Virus record (IMG/VR): IMGVR_UViG_3300032047_000149
Span: 1-22,491 of that record
DNA length: 22,491 nt
Origin: a virus
Direction: 5' to 3' (one strand)
Position numbers and translations under genes: made by a program. Positions 1 to 6,476 of the stretch are shown piece after piece (position 1 is the stretch's first letter; each line of letters starts with the position of its first letter). The notes below the pieces were generated by a model. That model was not told the origin of the DNA and searched no databases. It was given only the letters and a program-made list of their open reading frames with translations.

Positions 1-690
1 ATGGAACCATCGTCGGGTGAGGGTGAACCAAGTAAAGCTGATATACAAGATGAACAAATGAAAGTTAATCAGATGGTTTGTCGAGCGGCGGAGGCAGCTA
101 GTAAAGGACAAGGTAATATGCCTGCCTACGCTGAAGAACTACTAAAGAAAATGAGGAGGCCTAAAAAGAACTGGAAGGATACTATCTTCACTATGGTATC
201 TACCAGGGGCTATACTGATTTTACTATGGCTAGACCTAACCGTCGCATGTTAGCTAACTTTGACTTGTATTTACCTAGTATGTTTACTCAACGGGTAGGT
301 AAAATAGCCTTTGTGTTTGATACCTCAGGCAGCATGAGTAGTAAAGAACTAGAGTTATCTCTAGGTCTGCTACACGCTATACAGGAAGACTATAATCCTG
401 AGTGTATTATAGCGATAGACGCTGATGCTGAAGTAGCTGATGTTAAAATATTTGAGGAAGGAGACGACATAAGAGAATATAAAATAAGCGGTAGGGGAGG
501 CACTGATGTAGAGCCTGCCTTTGAGTATGTAAATAAACATCATCCAGACGTACAGCTATTGTTGTACGCTACGGACCTATGCGTCGGAAGCTTCCCAGCG
601 CCCCCGACCTATCCCGTAGTATGGATGTGCACTACAGAAGATGGAACCGCCCCTTGGGGTACAGTAGTTAGATTAGGAGAAGCAGCATGA
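1..690 (+). CDS. VWA-like domain protein (DUF2201 type), 5' end probably outside the window
   Basis: The 229 visible residues form a von Willebrand factor A-like domain. A MIDAS-type motif DTSGS lies at residues 107-111, the downstream GRGGTD is at 164-169 and a further acidic position, D192, lies in a hydrophobic strand. The pattern of a helical, charged stretch with 'KKNW' (about 55-58) before the VWA fold fits the C-terminal part of DUF2201-type proteins. Those usually carry an N-terminal metallopeptidase-like domain, absent here. The frame is open from base 1, so the ATG at base 1 may be an internal Met and the gene probably starts upstream. Such proteins normally pair with a MoxR-type AAA+ ATPase, and N4-like phages carry such a pair as I recall. 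No ATPase is visible here, but it could lie just upstream. The stop overlaps the next start as ATGA. The family call is firm; the role (chaperone-like remodelling of an unknown target) is not established. Confidence 0.8.
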   Translation: MEPSSGEGEPSKADIQDEQMKVNQMVCRAAEAASKGQGNMPAYAEELLKKMRRPKKNWKDTIFTMVSTRGYTDFTMARPNRRMLANFDLYLPSMFTQRVGKIAFVFDTSGSMSSKELELSLGLLHAIQEDYNPECIIAIDADAEVADVKIFEEGDDIREYKISGRGGTDVEPAFEYVNKHHPDVQLLLYATDLCVGSFPAPPTYPVVWMCTTEDGTAPWGTVVRLGEAA

Positions 691-1682
691 TGGAACTACA
701 AAGAAAACAATTCTTAAAACTAGACTCGGAAGTTATAGACAAAGAATTATCTGAATTAAATACTTTCTTATATACTGTCACTGACAGTTTTAATGTTAGC
801 AAAGTAAATATAACTCTAAAGAGAATGATGAATAATTTCACAGACTCTTACATGGCCAACCGTATGCGTGACATAGCGGATAAGGAAAGATTCATCTCGA
901 GTAATAAAGAAAGGGAAAGTAACAGCACTAACGCGGAGAATCTGGGTAAAGAGTTTCTTGAACATATTATCTCTAAAAGAAAAGGTAACAAAGGTTTAAG
1001 CGAAGTGTATGATACCTTTAAGGCCAATCACAAGATATTTAATTCTAATTCTTGCAGAAGAACTGTAGCTACTACTATCTATACTATAGCTGCAAGAGAA
1101 GCTATGCTTAATTGGTACAAAGAGAATCTTATATCTTCCCCAGAAACTACGTTCTTAACAGCTCAAACGGAGTCCAGGGGAAGTGGTAGTTGTTCTAGCT
1201 TAGATCATTATCACTGGAAAGTAAAGGTAATAAACAAAGGTACACCCAGAGTAGAGCTAGGTAGAGATGGTTCTCAATATAACGGTGCCTATGTAGCTTA
1301 TCTTAAACCGGATTGGTGTGTTAAGGTACATGAACAGGGTTTAGCTCAAACGGACATAGCTGGCAAAACAGTTCTAGTACTGGATGCGGAACCTGTAACA
1401 CCTAAACGTGTTGATCTTGAGGGAGTTAATCTATTTAAGATTAAAGTAGGTTATAGTTTAGTGCCCATAGGGTCTAATGCTTGGGTCTGGGGAGGCGGGA
1501 GCTCCGCTACTCAACAACAAGAAAGAGAAGCTACAGTAAATAATAAAGATCTTTACTTAGCTTATGTAACAGATACTGATGGGCAAAAGATTTTGGCCAC
1601 AGGTAAAGACGAAGAGTGGGCGCAACGAACGCTTAAAATGCGCCTTAAAAGAACTATGTTAAAAACAATGGGAGTACTATAA
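687..1682 (+). CDS. Hypothetical phage protein, 331 aa
   Basis: I do not recognise this protein. The first ~150 residues look helical and charged. They include a well-packed amphipathic stretch around 124-146 (RRTVATTIYTIAAREAMLNW). From about 165 the protein becomes rich in Gly, Val, Tyr and Trp, suggesting a beta-rich C-terminal domain (about 170-300) with WVWGGGSS at 266-273. A basic helix ends it (312-328). No catalytic motif stands out. AGGAGA at 675-680 lies 6 bases before the ATG at 687; a second ATG at 690 is an equally possible start. It overlaps the VWA gene by 4 bases and the next gene by 1, so it is translationally coupled to both. Its position behind a VWA gene suggests it could be a partner or substrate of that system, which is inference only. 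Confidence 0.75.
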   Translation: MMELQRKQFLKLDSEVIDKELSELNTFLYTVTDSFNVSKVNITLKRMMNNFTDSYMANRMRDIADKERFISSNKERESNSTNAENLGKEFLEHIISKRKGNKGLSEVYDTFKANHKIFNSNSCRRTVATTIYTIAAREAMLNWYKENLISSPETTFLTAQTESRGSGSCSSLDHYHWKVKVINKGTPRVELGRDGSQYNGAYVAYLKPDWCVKVHEQGLAQTDIAGKTVLVLDAEPVTPKRVDLEGVNLFKIKVGYSLVPIGSNAWVWGGGSSATQQQEREATVNNKDLYLAYVTDTDGQKILATGKDEEWAQRTLKMRLKRTMLKTMGVL

Positions 1683-1885
1683 TGGAACTTAAAGACATAC
1701 TATTAAGCCATATGCACGATACGGTAACAGAAGGTACCTTGAACACTAAACATATAAACTTTTTTATTGATTGTTTTCAAGTAGCTTGCTCCAAGTATGG
1801 TTTAGCACTGGAAGAGGACCCCAGGTGGCCTGAGATAAACGACTTAGCCCGCTCAGTGGTCCCTAATTATAAGGAAATAATATAG
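1682..1885 (+). CDS. Small hypothetical protein, 67 aa
   Basis: This short acidic, probably helical protein has no recognised domain. It contains a hydrophobic patch HINFFIDCFQVA at residues 24-35 and a PRWPEI turn near 47-52. It starts in the TAATG overlap with the previous stop, with GGGAG 8 bases upstream. That coupling, plus the coding-like composition, supports a real gene. Nothing further about its function can be read from the sequence. Confidence 0.6.
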   Translation: MELKDILLSHMHDTVTEGTLNTKHINFFIDCFQVACSKYGLALEEDPRWPEINDLARSVVPNYKEII

Positions 1886-1901
1886 ATCCCTTATAGGGAG
1901 A
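1878..1901 (+). promoter_or_regulatory. Candidate phage promoter or hairpin in a 26-base gap
   Basis: The gap before the DUF3310 gene contains TATAGGGAGA at 1892-1901. This is identical to positions -4 to +6 of the consensus T7 class III promoter, and TAATA at 1878-1882 resembles the T7 upstream element but sits one base too far away. The same bases form TCCCT-TAT-AGGGA (1887-1899), a 5-bp stem with a 3-base purine-centred loop, the geometry known for N4 virion RNA polymerase promoters. Both readings are inference. The GGGAGAGGAG stretch also simply serves as the Shine-Dalgarno region for the ATG at 1912. No second copy was noticed in the window. Confidence 0.3.
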
Positions 1902-1911
1902 GGAGAATTTC

Positions 1912-2205
1912 ATGACAGAATTTCACGGAAACTTTGAGGCTATGACAGACGAGGAGAGAGACCTTATTGTTAACCCCAAACATTACGAAATAATACCGCC
2001 AGGGGATTACCCCTTCGGTCTAGAATACATGGATATCTGCCAATTCGCTTTGAGTCACTTAACAGGTGTACAAGCTCATCTCGTAGGACAGATACTCAAG
2101 TATAGCTTGCGCATAGGTAAAAAAGATTCTACCTTACAAGACGCAAGTAAGATACAATGGTATGCTAATTACCTTGTAAGTACCCTTAAAACAGTAAACA
2201 AATAA
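1912..2205 (+). CDS. DUF3310 protein (T7 gp1.7 C-terminal-like)
   Basis: The 97-residue protein matches the DUF3310 pattern: VNPKHY at 20-25, a central QILKYSLRIGKKD at 60-72 and an ending of the type 'DASKIQWYANYL' at 77-88. Many phages carry this domain. In T7 it forms the C-terminal part of gp1.7, described as a nucleotide kinase. Here it stands alone without a separate N-terminal domain, so kinase activity cannot be assumed. AGGAG at 1901-1905 precedes the ATG by 6 bases. It sits just before SSB, consistent with a role in nucleotide supply or replication. Confidence 0.8.
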   Translation: MTEFHGNFEAMTDEERDLIVNPKHYEIIPPGDYPFGLEYMDICQFALSHLTGVQAHLVGQILKYSLRIGKKDSTLQDASKIQWYANYLVSTLKTVNK

Positions 2206-2217
2206 AGGAGAATGACT

Positions 2218-2646
2218 ATGTCAAATACTGTTATAATAAGAGACCTTGAATTTAATTACCCAGCTTTAGCTGTACCGAAGAGTCCTTTCGGAACAGAACA
2301 GTGGGAGGTTCAAGTAGCAACTACTGATCCTGACAAGAAGAAAGAACTTGAAGCAGTAGGTTGTAAAGTAAGAGAGAAGGATGGTAAGTACGTTACTAAC
2401 ATTAAACGTAAGACTGTCTCTCAGAAGGGCGATGCTATGGATCCACCTAAAGTAGTAGATGGAGATAAAAATCCCTTAAGTAAAGCTGAGATAGCTAAGA
2501 TCGGGAACGGTTCCCGAGGGGCTGTTAAAGTTTTCTCTTACGATTGGAAAGCCGGTGGGCGTGAAGGTATATCCTGCATGTTAACCGACGTTCAAATCAC
2601 CGATATGGAAGTGTATGAAGCTGAGTCTACTGAAGCGGAGTTCTAA
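2218..2646 (+). CDS. Single-stranded DNA-binding protein, T7 gp2.5-like
   Basis: This is a 142-residue predicted OB-fold protein. It begins with an 'IIRDLEFNYPAL' strand and has the IGNGSRGAVKVFSYDW segment at 95-110, typical of phage SSBs. It ends in an acidic tail with a terminal aromatic (EAESTEAEF). In T7 gp2.5 the acidic C-terminus ending in Phe contacts the DNA polymerase and competes with the helicase tail. I place the start at the second ATG (2218), because GGAG at 2207-2210 is 7 bases from it but only 1 base from the ATG at 2212. The gene coats single-stranded DNA during replication and lies upstream of the replication genes, as in T7. The TAATG overlap couples it to the next gene. 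Confidence 0.8.
   Translation: MSNTVIIRDLEFNYPALAVPKSPFGTEQWEVQVATTDPDKKKELEAVGCKVREKDGKYVTNIKRKTVSQKGDAMDPPKVVDGDKNPLSKAEIAKIGNGSRGAVKVFSYDWKAGGREGISCMLTDVQITDMEVYEAESTEAEF
2502..2516. repeat. Near-perfect palindrome inside the SSB gene
   Basis: CGGGAAC-G-GTTCCCG is a perfect 7-bp inverted repeat around a single base, extending to 8 bp with T2501 and A2517. It lies in the codons for the conserved IGNGSRG motif, so protein constraint alone could produce it. A dyad-binding regulator site is possible but unsupported. Confidence 0.5.
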
Positions 2647-2945
2647 TGGGAGATGTTATAGACATCCAAACAAGAATTCCAAGAGTAAACGAAGAGAAGG
2701 GTGTAGATTTAGCCCTTCTCTCTGTCTTTTATTTCACTGACGAGTTCAGTGCTATTGCCGTAGAGTTAGAAGAAGAGGTAAGATATGCCTTAGTTATAAT
2801 GGTGTATCGTTATCTTAAAGACGCTCAAGAGCACGGTGATTTAGAATTAAATGACAGGGGTTTCACTTTAGCCACTGATGCAGCTGAAAGACTAAAGGCT
2901 TTAGTAGAAGAAGCTATTAAGAAGGAAGAAATAGTGTTCAATTAA
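2646..2945 (+). CDS. Small hypothetical protein, 99 aa
   Basis: No family is recognised. The protein is acidic and probably mostly helical. It has a hydrophobic core (VDLALLSVFYF at about 20-30, VRYALVIMVYRYL at about 45-57) followed by a charged C-terminal helix. It begins in a TAATG overlap with SSB, with GGAG a short distance upstream, so it is translationally coupled to SSB. This placement suggests a replication-linked accessory role, which is inference. Confidence 0.65.
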   Translation: MGDVIDIQTRIPRVNEEKGVDLALLSVFYFTDEFSAIAVELEEEVRYALVIMVYRYLKDAQEHGDLELNDRGFTLATDAAERLKALVEEAIKKEEIVFN

Positions 2946-2955
2946 GCGAGGCAAT

Positions 2956-3027
2956 ATGTCTGGTGGTACTAAAGACGAAGAGAAAAAGGATCCTCCCCCA
3001 ATACCGTGGGAGGATCCATCTGTTTAA
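2956..3027 (+). CDS. Possible 23-residue micro-ORF
   Basis: An ATG at 2956 with GAGG 4 bases upstream (2948-2951) opens a 23-codon frame ending TAA at 3025-3027. The peptide is hydrophilic at first (SGGTKDEEKKD) and then Pro/Trp-rich (PPPIPWEDPSV). It fills an otherwise empty 100-base gap between two genes. Its second half is encoded by the arms of a strong hairpin, so the reading frame and the RNA structure are superimposed. It may be real or a by-product of the structure; conservation would decide. Confidence 0.4.
   Translation: MSGGTKDEEKKDPPPIPWEDPSV
2988..3017 (+). other. Strong 10-bp stem-loop
   Basis: GGATCCTCCC (2988-2997) pairs perfectly with GGGAGGATCC (3008-3017) across a 10-base loop. 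No U-run follows, so it is not a classic intrinsic terminator. In T7-like phages comparable hairpins act as RNase III processing sites or mRNA-stability ends, and phage RNA polymerases may pause at them. The next gene, the deoxyribosyltransferase-like one, starts 29 bases downstream with its own AAGGAG. Confidence 0.6.
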
Positions 3028-3045
3028 CTAGAGAAGGAGACCGCT

Positions 3046-3510
3046 ATGAAGAGTGGAGTATATCTAGCAGGAAAAATGGAGCAAGCTTCTGTAGATGAGA
3101 TGAAAGTCTGGAGAACAAAAGCTACCGAAGATCTAAACGCGAATAATATAACCGTGTATGATCCAACAAGAAGAATACCTCTGCACACCCAGATACTAGG
3201 GCACTTAGAAGATGAAAGAAAGACCCTGGATGTGTGCAGGCGTATATTTAAATTAGACTTACAAGATATAGCTAATAGTACCGTTGTATTAGCTGATGTA
3301 AGACGCAATAACGTAGGGGCTATAGGTACAGGTACAGCTATGGAGTTAATGTTCGCTCATACTAAGAATAAGATTATTATACTATGGGCTAATTCTCATG
3401 AACCTATACATCCTTTTTTAGAATCAATAGCTACAGAAAAGACTTATAGTCTTGAAGATGCTTTAACCTCGGTAAAGGAGTATTTTGATGTTCACAGTGG
3501 AGAAGGATGA
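3046..3510 (+). CDS. Nucleoside 2-deoxyribosyltransferase-like protein
   Basis: This 154-residue protein shows the small Rossmann-like pattern of the nucleoside 2-deoxyribosyltransferase superfamily. The opening strand is VYLAG (5-9). A DP pair after the second strand (39-40) is followed by a helix ending in a 'TVVLADV' strand (79-85). Then comes GTGTAMELMFAH (95-105), where Glu100 aligns with the catalytic nucleophile of the family. The family cleaves or exchanges the N-glycosidic bond of deoxynucleosides or deoxynucleotides, serving salvage or the supply of altered nucleotides. Substrate cannot be read from sequence. An AAGGAG sits 7-8 bases upstream of the ATG. The next gene overlaps its 3' end by 23 bases. 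Confidence 0.7.
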   Translation: MKSGVYLAGKMEQASVDEMKVWRTKATEDLNANNITVYDPTRRIPLHTQILGHLEDERKTLDVCRRIFKLDLQDIANSTVVLADVRRNNVGAIGTGTAMELMFAHTKNKIIILWANSHEPIHPFLESIATEKTYSLEDALTSVKEYFDVHSGEG

Positions 3511-3739
3511 TAAAACTATTGGTGTCACTATTGTATGTGATGAAGCTACGTATGATGATGTAGAAATTATTATTGGTGGCGCCGAAGTTTTTATAAGGCA
3601 GTACGACGAGAGCAAAGAAGAGTACGATCTAATTAGATTTAGTCCTCGTATGTTCGGAGAGATGCTCGTGTCAATGGATAAGGATGAAGGAACTTATCAA
3701 GGAAAGGATCTGTTAAATGACCTTGCTAAAGATAAATAA
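3488..3739 (+). CDS. Small hypothetical protein, 83 aa
   Basis: An acidic protein with alternating hydrophobic stretches (IGVTIVCDEA, VEIIIGGAEVFI) suggests a small beta-rich fold. No family is recognised. I choose ATG at 3488 over the in-frame TTG at 3485, since AAAGGAG at 3474-3480 is 7 bases away. It overlaps the upstream gene by 23 bases and the downstream nuclease gene by 23 bases, in different frames, so it is tightly coupled to both. Confidence 0.65.
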   Translation: MFTVEKDDKTIGVTIVCDEATYDDVEIIIGGAEVFIRQYDESKEEYDLIRFSPRMFGEMLVSMDKDEGTYQGKDLLNDLAKDK

Positions 3740-4211
3740 TTTAATCCTATCCGGTCTTATCTTTAACGACCAAGGTCACTGGAAGTCCCAGAAACCCATG
3801 GACCCCGAAAAGAACTTTGGTTTTCTTTACTGTGTGTATAATAAAAGTGCTAACAAGTACTATATAGGTATGAAACAATACAAACGAGGCGGTAAGAAAA
3901 CGAGAGCACGTAAAATAAGAGGAAAAACTGTTAGGAAAGCAAATGAAAAGTATGGGACACCATCTAACTGGAAGGAGTATACTACATCTTCAGAGGAACT
4001 TAAAAAAGATTTCTCAAAAGATAAAAAAGTATTTGCATTTCTCTGCATAAAAGAGTATAAAACGAAAGGAGGGTTAGTCTATGCCGAAGCTAATCTGCAG
4101 CATAAGCTTGATGTTATGATTAGTGTAGACAAGAAAACGGGAGAAAAGCTCTATTACAATAAGGCAGTAGCGGCAATTAGATTTGTCCCGAAGGAGTATT
4201 ACAACTTATAA
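3717..4211 (+). CDS. GIY-YIG family endonuclease (SegE-like)
   Basis: This 164-residue protein has the GIY-YIG hallmarks in order. GFLY is at 35-38, YYIG at 48-51, and a basic linker rich in Arg/Lys follows. SNWKEYTTSS at 83-92 matches the 'W..Y..SS' segment of phage SegE-like members. E124 in VYAEANLQ is the expected metal-binding Glu, and a late Asn lies at 148. The family cuts DNA using one metal ion; phage members are homing enzymes or act in recombination. It occupies the place where T7 keeps endonuclease I between SSB and the polymerase, so a resolvase-like duty is possible (inference). The start is ATG 3717 with AAAGGA 8 bases upstream; an ATG at 3798 (MDPEKNFGFLY) is the alternative. 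Confidence 0.7.
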   Translation: MTLLKINNLILSGLIFNDQGHWKSQKPMDPEKNFGFLYCVYNKSANKYYIGMKQYKRGGKKTRARKIRGKTVRKANEKYGTPSNWKEYTTSSEELKKDFSKDKKVFAFLCIKEYKTKGGLVYAEANLQHKLDVMISVDKKTGEKLYYNKAVAAIRFVPKEYYNL

Positions 4212-4226
4212 AGGAGGCGTTCGAGA

Positions 4227-6056
4227 ATGAAATTAGTCATTGACATCGAAGCTAACGGACTATACAACGAAGCAGAAACTATATACTTAATCTCTACTCT
4301 TGATATCGAGACAGGTAAGATAGTTTCTTTCAGCGATCATGACGATCAATTAAAAAGTTTAACAGAAGCAAAAGATTATCTAGACTCTTCTGATCAGCTA
4401 ATAGGTCACAACCTACTAAGATATGATTTGCCTGTTATAAAGAAAATACTGGGATGGGTATTTCCTGTAGAAAAGATATACGATACTCTTATTATGAGTA
4501 GACTTAATTGGTTCTCAAGAAAGACTACTTACGGGAGGCATTCCCTTAAAGCTTGGGGTACCTTCCTAGGCGATAGTAAAGGCGACTTCAAAGACTTTTC
4601 TTTTTATAGTAAAGACATGTTGGAGTACTGTGAACAGGATGTTAAAGTTAACCTTAAAATCTATGAAGCACTTGAGAAAGAACGTAGAAGAATAGAAGAA
4701 CAGAGTAAAGGAAAATACCCTGGTGCTATAACCTTAGAGCATAAACTATCTTACTGGTCTTCTTTGCAAGTAGAAAATGGTTGGATGATAAATGAAAAAG
4801 AATTAGACAACCTCATAAATAAAATAAGCTTAGAAATCAAAGCAATAGAAGAACACGTTGAACCTCAGCTAGGTACTATGGAAATCTTAATCGACAGAGA
4901 ACCTAAGAGCCCCCGTTATACTAAGAACGGACATTACACTGTAGCGACAGCAAGGATGTTAAGCGAAGCTACCGGGGAGTACGTAGACACTTCAGATGCT
5001 TTAAGAGATGAGCCGCCAATAAAGCCAGGAGAAACTTTTCAACGTAAGCAGATAGTAAAGGCAAGACTAGGTAATCAAGACCACTTGAAAGAGTTTATAA
5101 CAAAAATAGGTTGGGAACCTGATGAGTGGAACTGGAAGAAAGTTGACGGGAACTTTATTAAAGTATCTGCTAAACTAACTACTAAGTCCTTAGAAAAGTT
5201 AGGCCTAATCGGCACTAATATAGACTCTTACTTTACTCTAAGAGCACGTAAGTCTATACTTGAGGGTTGGAAAGAACATATTATAGCGGATAGGCTATAC
5301 GGTGACGTTATAGACCTTGGAGCTGCAAGCGGCAGACAGACTCACAAGATAGTAGCTAATATACCTAGCCCTAACGCTAAATACGGTGCAGAGTTTCGTT
5401 CGTTATTAACGTGCCCAACAAATAAAACCTTAATATCGGCTGATGGGGCGTCTTATCAGGCTAGAATTATGGCTCACTTTGTTAATGACCCTGAGTTTAC
5501 AGAAGAAATACTTGCGGGAGATATACACCAGAAAAATGCTGACGCAATAGGCTGTGAAAGAAAGCTAGCTAAACCTTTCTTCTTTGCCTGGGCCTTTGGA
5601 GCAGGAGGGGCAAAGCTAGGGAGAATACTAGGTGTTAGCAGTAAACAGGGCGCTGAAGGTAAAGAAAGATTCTTAAAACGATGGCCGCAGTTAGCTAACT
5701 TAACAGAGAAAGTACAATCAGCTGCTGAAAGAGGCTACTTAAAAGGTGTAGACGGAAGGAGAATATACACCCCCGAAGCTTATAAAGCTTTTAACTATTT
5801 AATTCAAGGTACTGAGGCTATCTTGATGAAGGCTACTATAGTAGATATAAACGAGAAGTTTTATACGGCTAAGATAGACGCCAAACAACTATTGTTCTAT
5901 CACGATGAGTGCACCTGGGAAATTCTTCCTGAGGATGCAACAAAAGCTCACGAGATAATTAAAGAGTGCTTCGCTAACTCTCCTAAAAAGTATGGGGTAA
6001 CCATCATGGAAGCTGGTGATATTAAAACAGGAAAGAATTATATGGAGGTACACTGA
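4227..6056 (+). CDS. Family A DNA polymerase with 3'-5' exonuclease (T7 gp5-like)
   Basis: The 609-residue replicative polymerase starts with a proofreading domain: DIEANG at 6-11 (D6, E8), GHNLLRYD at 60-67 (D67) and YCEQD at 134-138 (D138). The polymerase domain has SGRQTH at 368-373, motif A at 406-413 (D406), motif B from R445 to G458 (K449), and motif C YHDE at 558-561 (D560). It is shorter than T7 gp5 (704). I cannot identify a clear thioredoxin-binding loop; residues 215-300 occupy that region. Three normally conserved substrate-pocket positions differ: Gln411 replaces the Glu steric gate, Phe453 stands where T7 has Tyr526, and Phe457 where T7 has Tyr530. All three codons were checked in the DNA. 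AAGGAGG lies upstream of the start. The stop overlaps the following gene as TGATG. Confidence 0.95.
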   Translation: MKLVIDIEANGLYNEAETIYLISTLDIETGKIVSFSDHDDQLKSLTEAKDYLDSSDQLIGHNLLRYDLPVIKKILGWVFPVEKIYDTLIMSRLNWFSRKTTYGRHSLKAWGTFLGDSKGDFKDFSFYSKDMLEYCEQDVKVNLKIYEALEKERRRIEEQSKGKYPGAITLEHKLSYWSSLQVENGWMINEKELDNLINKISLEIKAIEEHVEPQLGTMEILIDREPKSPRYTKNGHYTVATARMLSEATGEYVDTSDALRDEPPIKPGETFQRKQIVKARLGNQDHLKEFITKIGWEPDEWNWKKVDGNFIKVSAKLTTKSLEKLGLIGTNIDSYFTLRARKSILEGWKEHIIADRLYGDVIDLGAASGRQTHKIVANIPSPNAKYGAEFRSLLTCPTNKTLISADGASYQARIMAHFVNDPEFTEEILAGDIHQKNADAIGCERKLAKPFFFAWAFGAGGAKLGRILGVSSKQGAEGKERFLKRWPQLANLTEKVQSAAERGYLKGVDGRRIYTPEAYKAFNYLIQGTEAILMKATIVDINEKFYTAKIDAKQLLFYHDECTWEILPEDATKAHEIIKECFANSPKKYGVTIMEAGDIKTGKNYMEVH

Positions 6057-6475
6057 TGTTTGTAGCAGAAGAAGTACAAGAGTTCATTAAAGATCGAGCA
6101 ACAAGAGACACTTATTTTAAAACTAAATTTTATCCTAAGTATAGAACAGAAGGATACCAAGTATACTGGATCAACACTGTAAGGCATGAAGGATTAAACG
6201 AAGGTTATGTAGGTATAGCCCCTTTATGTAGTTACTCTATAAGAAAAAGATATGAAGTGGAAGTCTGGTATTATAATACTTATGGGGATCAAGATATAGG
6301 TAGAAAATATTTGTTAGATAATATGATAGCTAATTACCCTGACTTGCAGTTTAATATACTGTACTCTAATTTATCTAGGGATCAGGCTAACGCTCATGAA
6401 AGGTTTTTAAGACCTAGTAATAACTACGCTGAGAACCGTAACCCAGGTAACTGGAATACAAAGAAAGGAGGTTAA
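6056..6475 (+). CDS. Putative GIY-YIG-like nuclease
   Basis: The 139-residue protein carries a weaker but complete set of GIY-YIG landmarks: VYWI at 36-39, YVGIA at 51-55, Arg63 or Arg65 a short way downstream, and HERFLRP at 114-120 with E115 as the candidate catalytic Glu. It ends with an Asn/Gly-rich tail (NYAENRNPGNWNTKKGG). The 'E..LRP..N...KGG' ending resembles short phage GIY-YIG proteins. It starts inside the stop of the DNA polymerase gene and ends 1 base before the exonuclease start. Its position is therefore between two core replication genes, suggesting either an inserted homing-type nuclease or a domesticated repair/recombination enzyme. Confidence is moderate because motif spacing is unusual, with a 12-residue insert between GIY and YIG. 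Confidence 0.55.
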   Translation: MFVAEEVQEFIKDRATRDTYFKTKFYPKYRTEGYQVYWINTVRHEGLNEGYVGIAPLCSYSIRKRYEVEVWYYNTYGDQDIGRKYLLDNMIANYPDLQFNILYSNLSRDQANAHERFLRPSNNYAENRNPGNWNTKKGG

Positions 6476-6476
6476 C

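Noticed and set aside
2212-2217. ATG at 2212 as SSB start
   Set aside because: GGAG would be only 1 base away; the ATG at 2218 has a normal 7-base spacing.
3717-4211. T7-type endonuclease I at the gp3 position
   Set aside because: The motifs present are GIY-YIG (GFLY, YYIG, late Glu), not the endonuclease I pattern.
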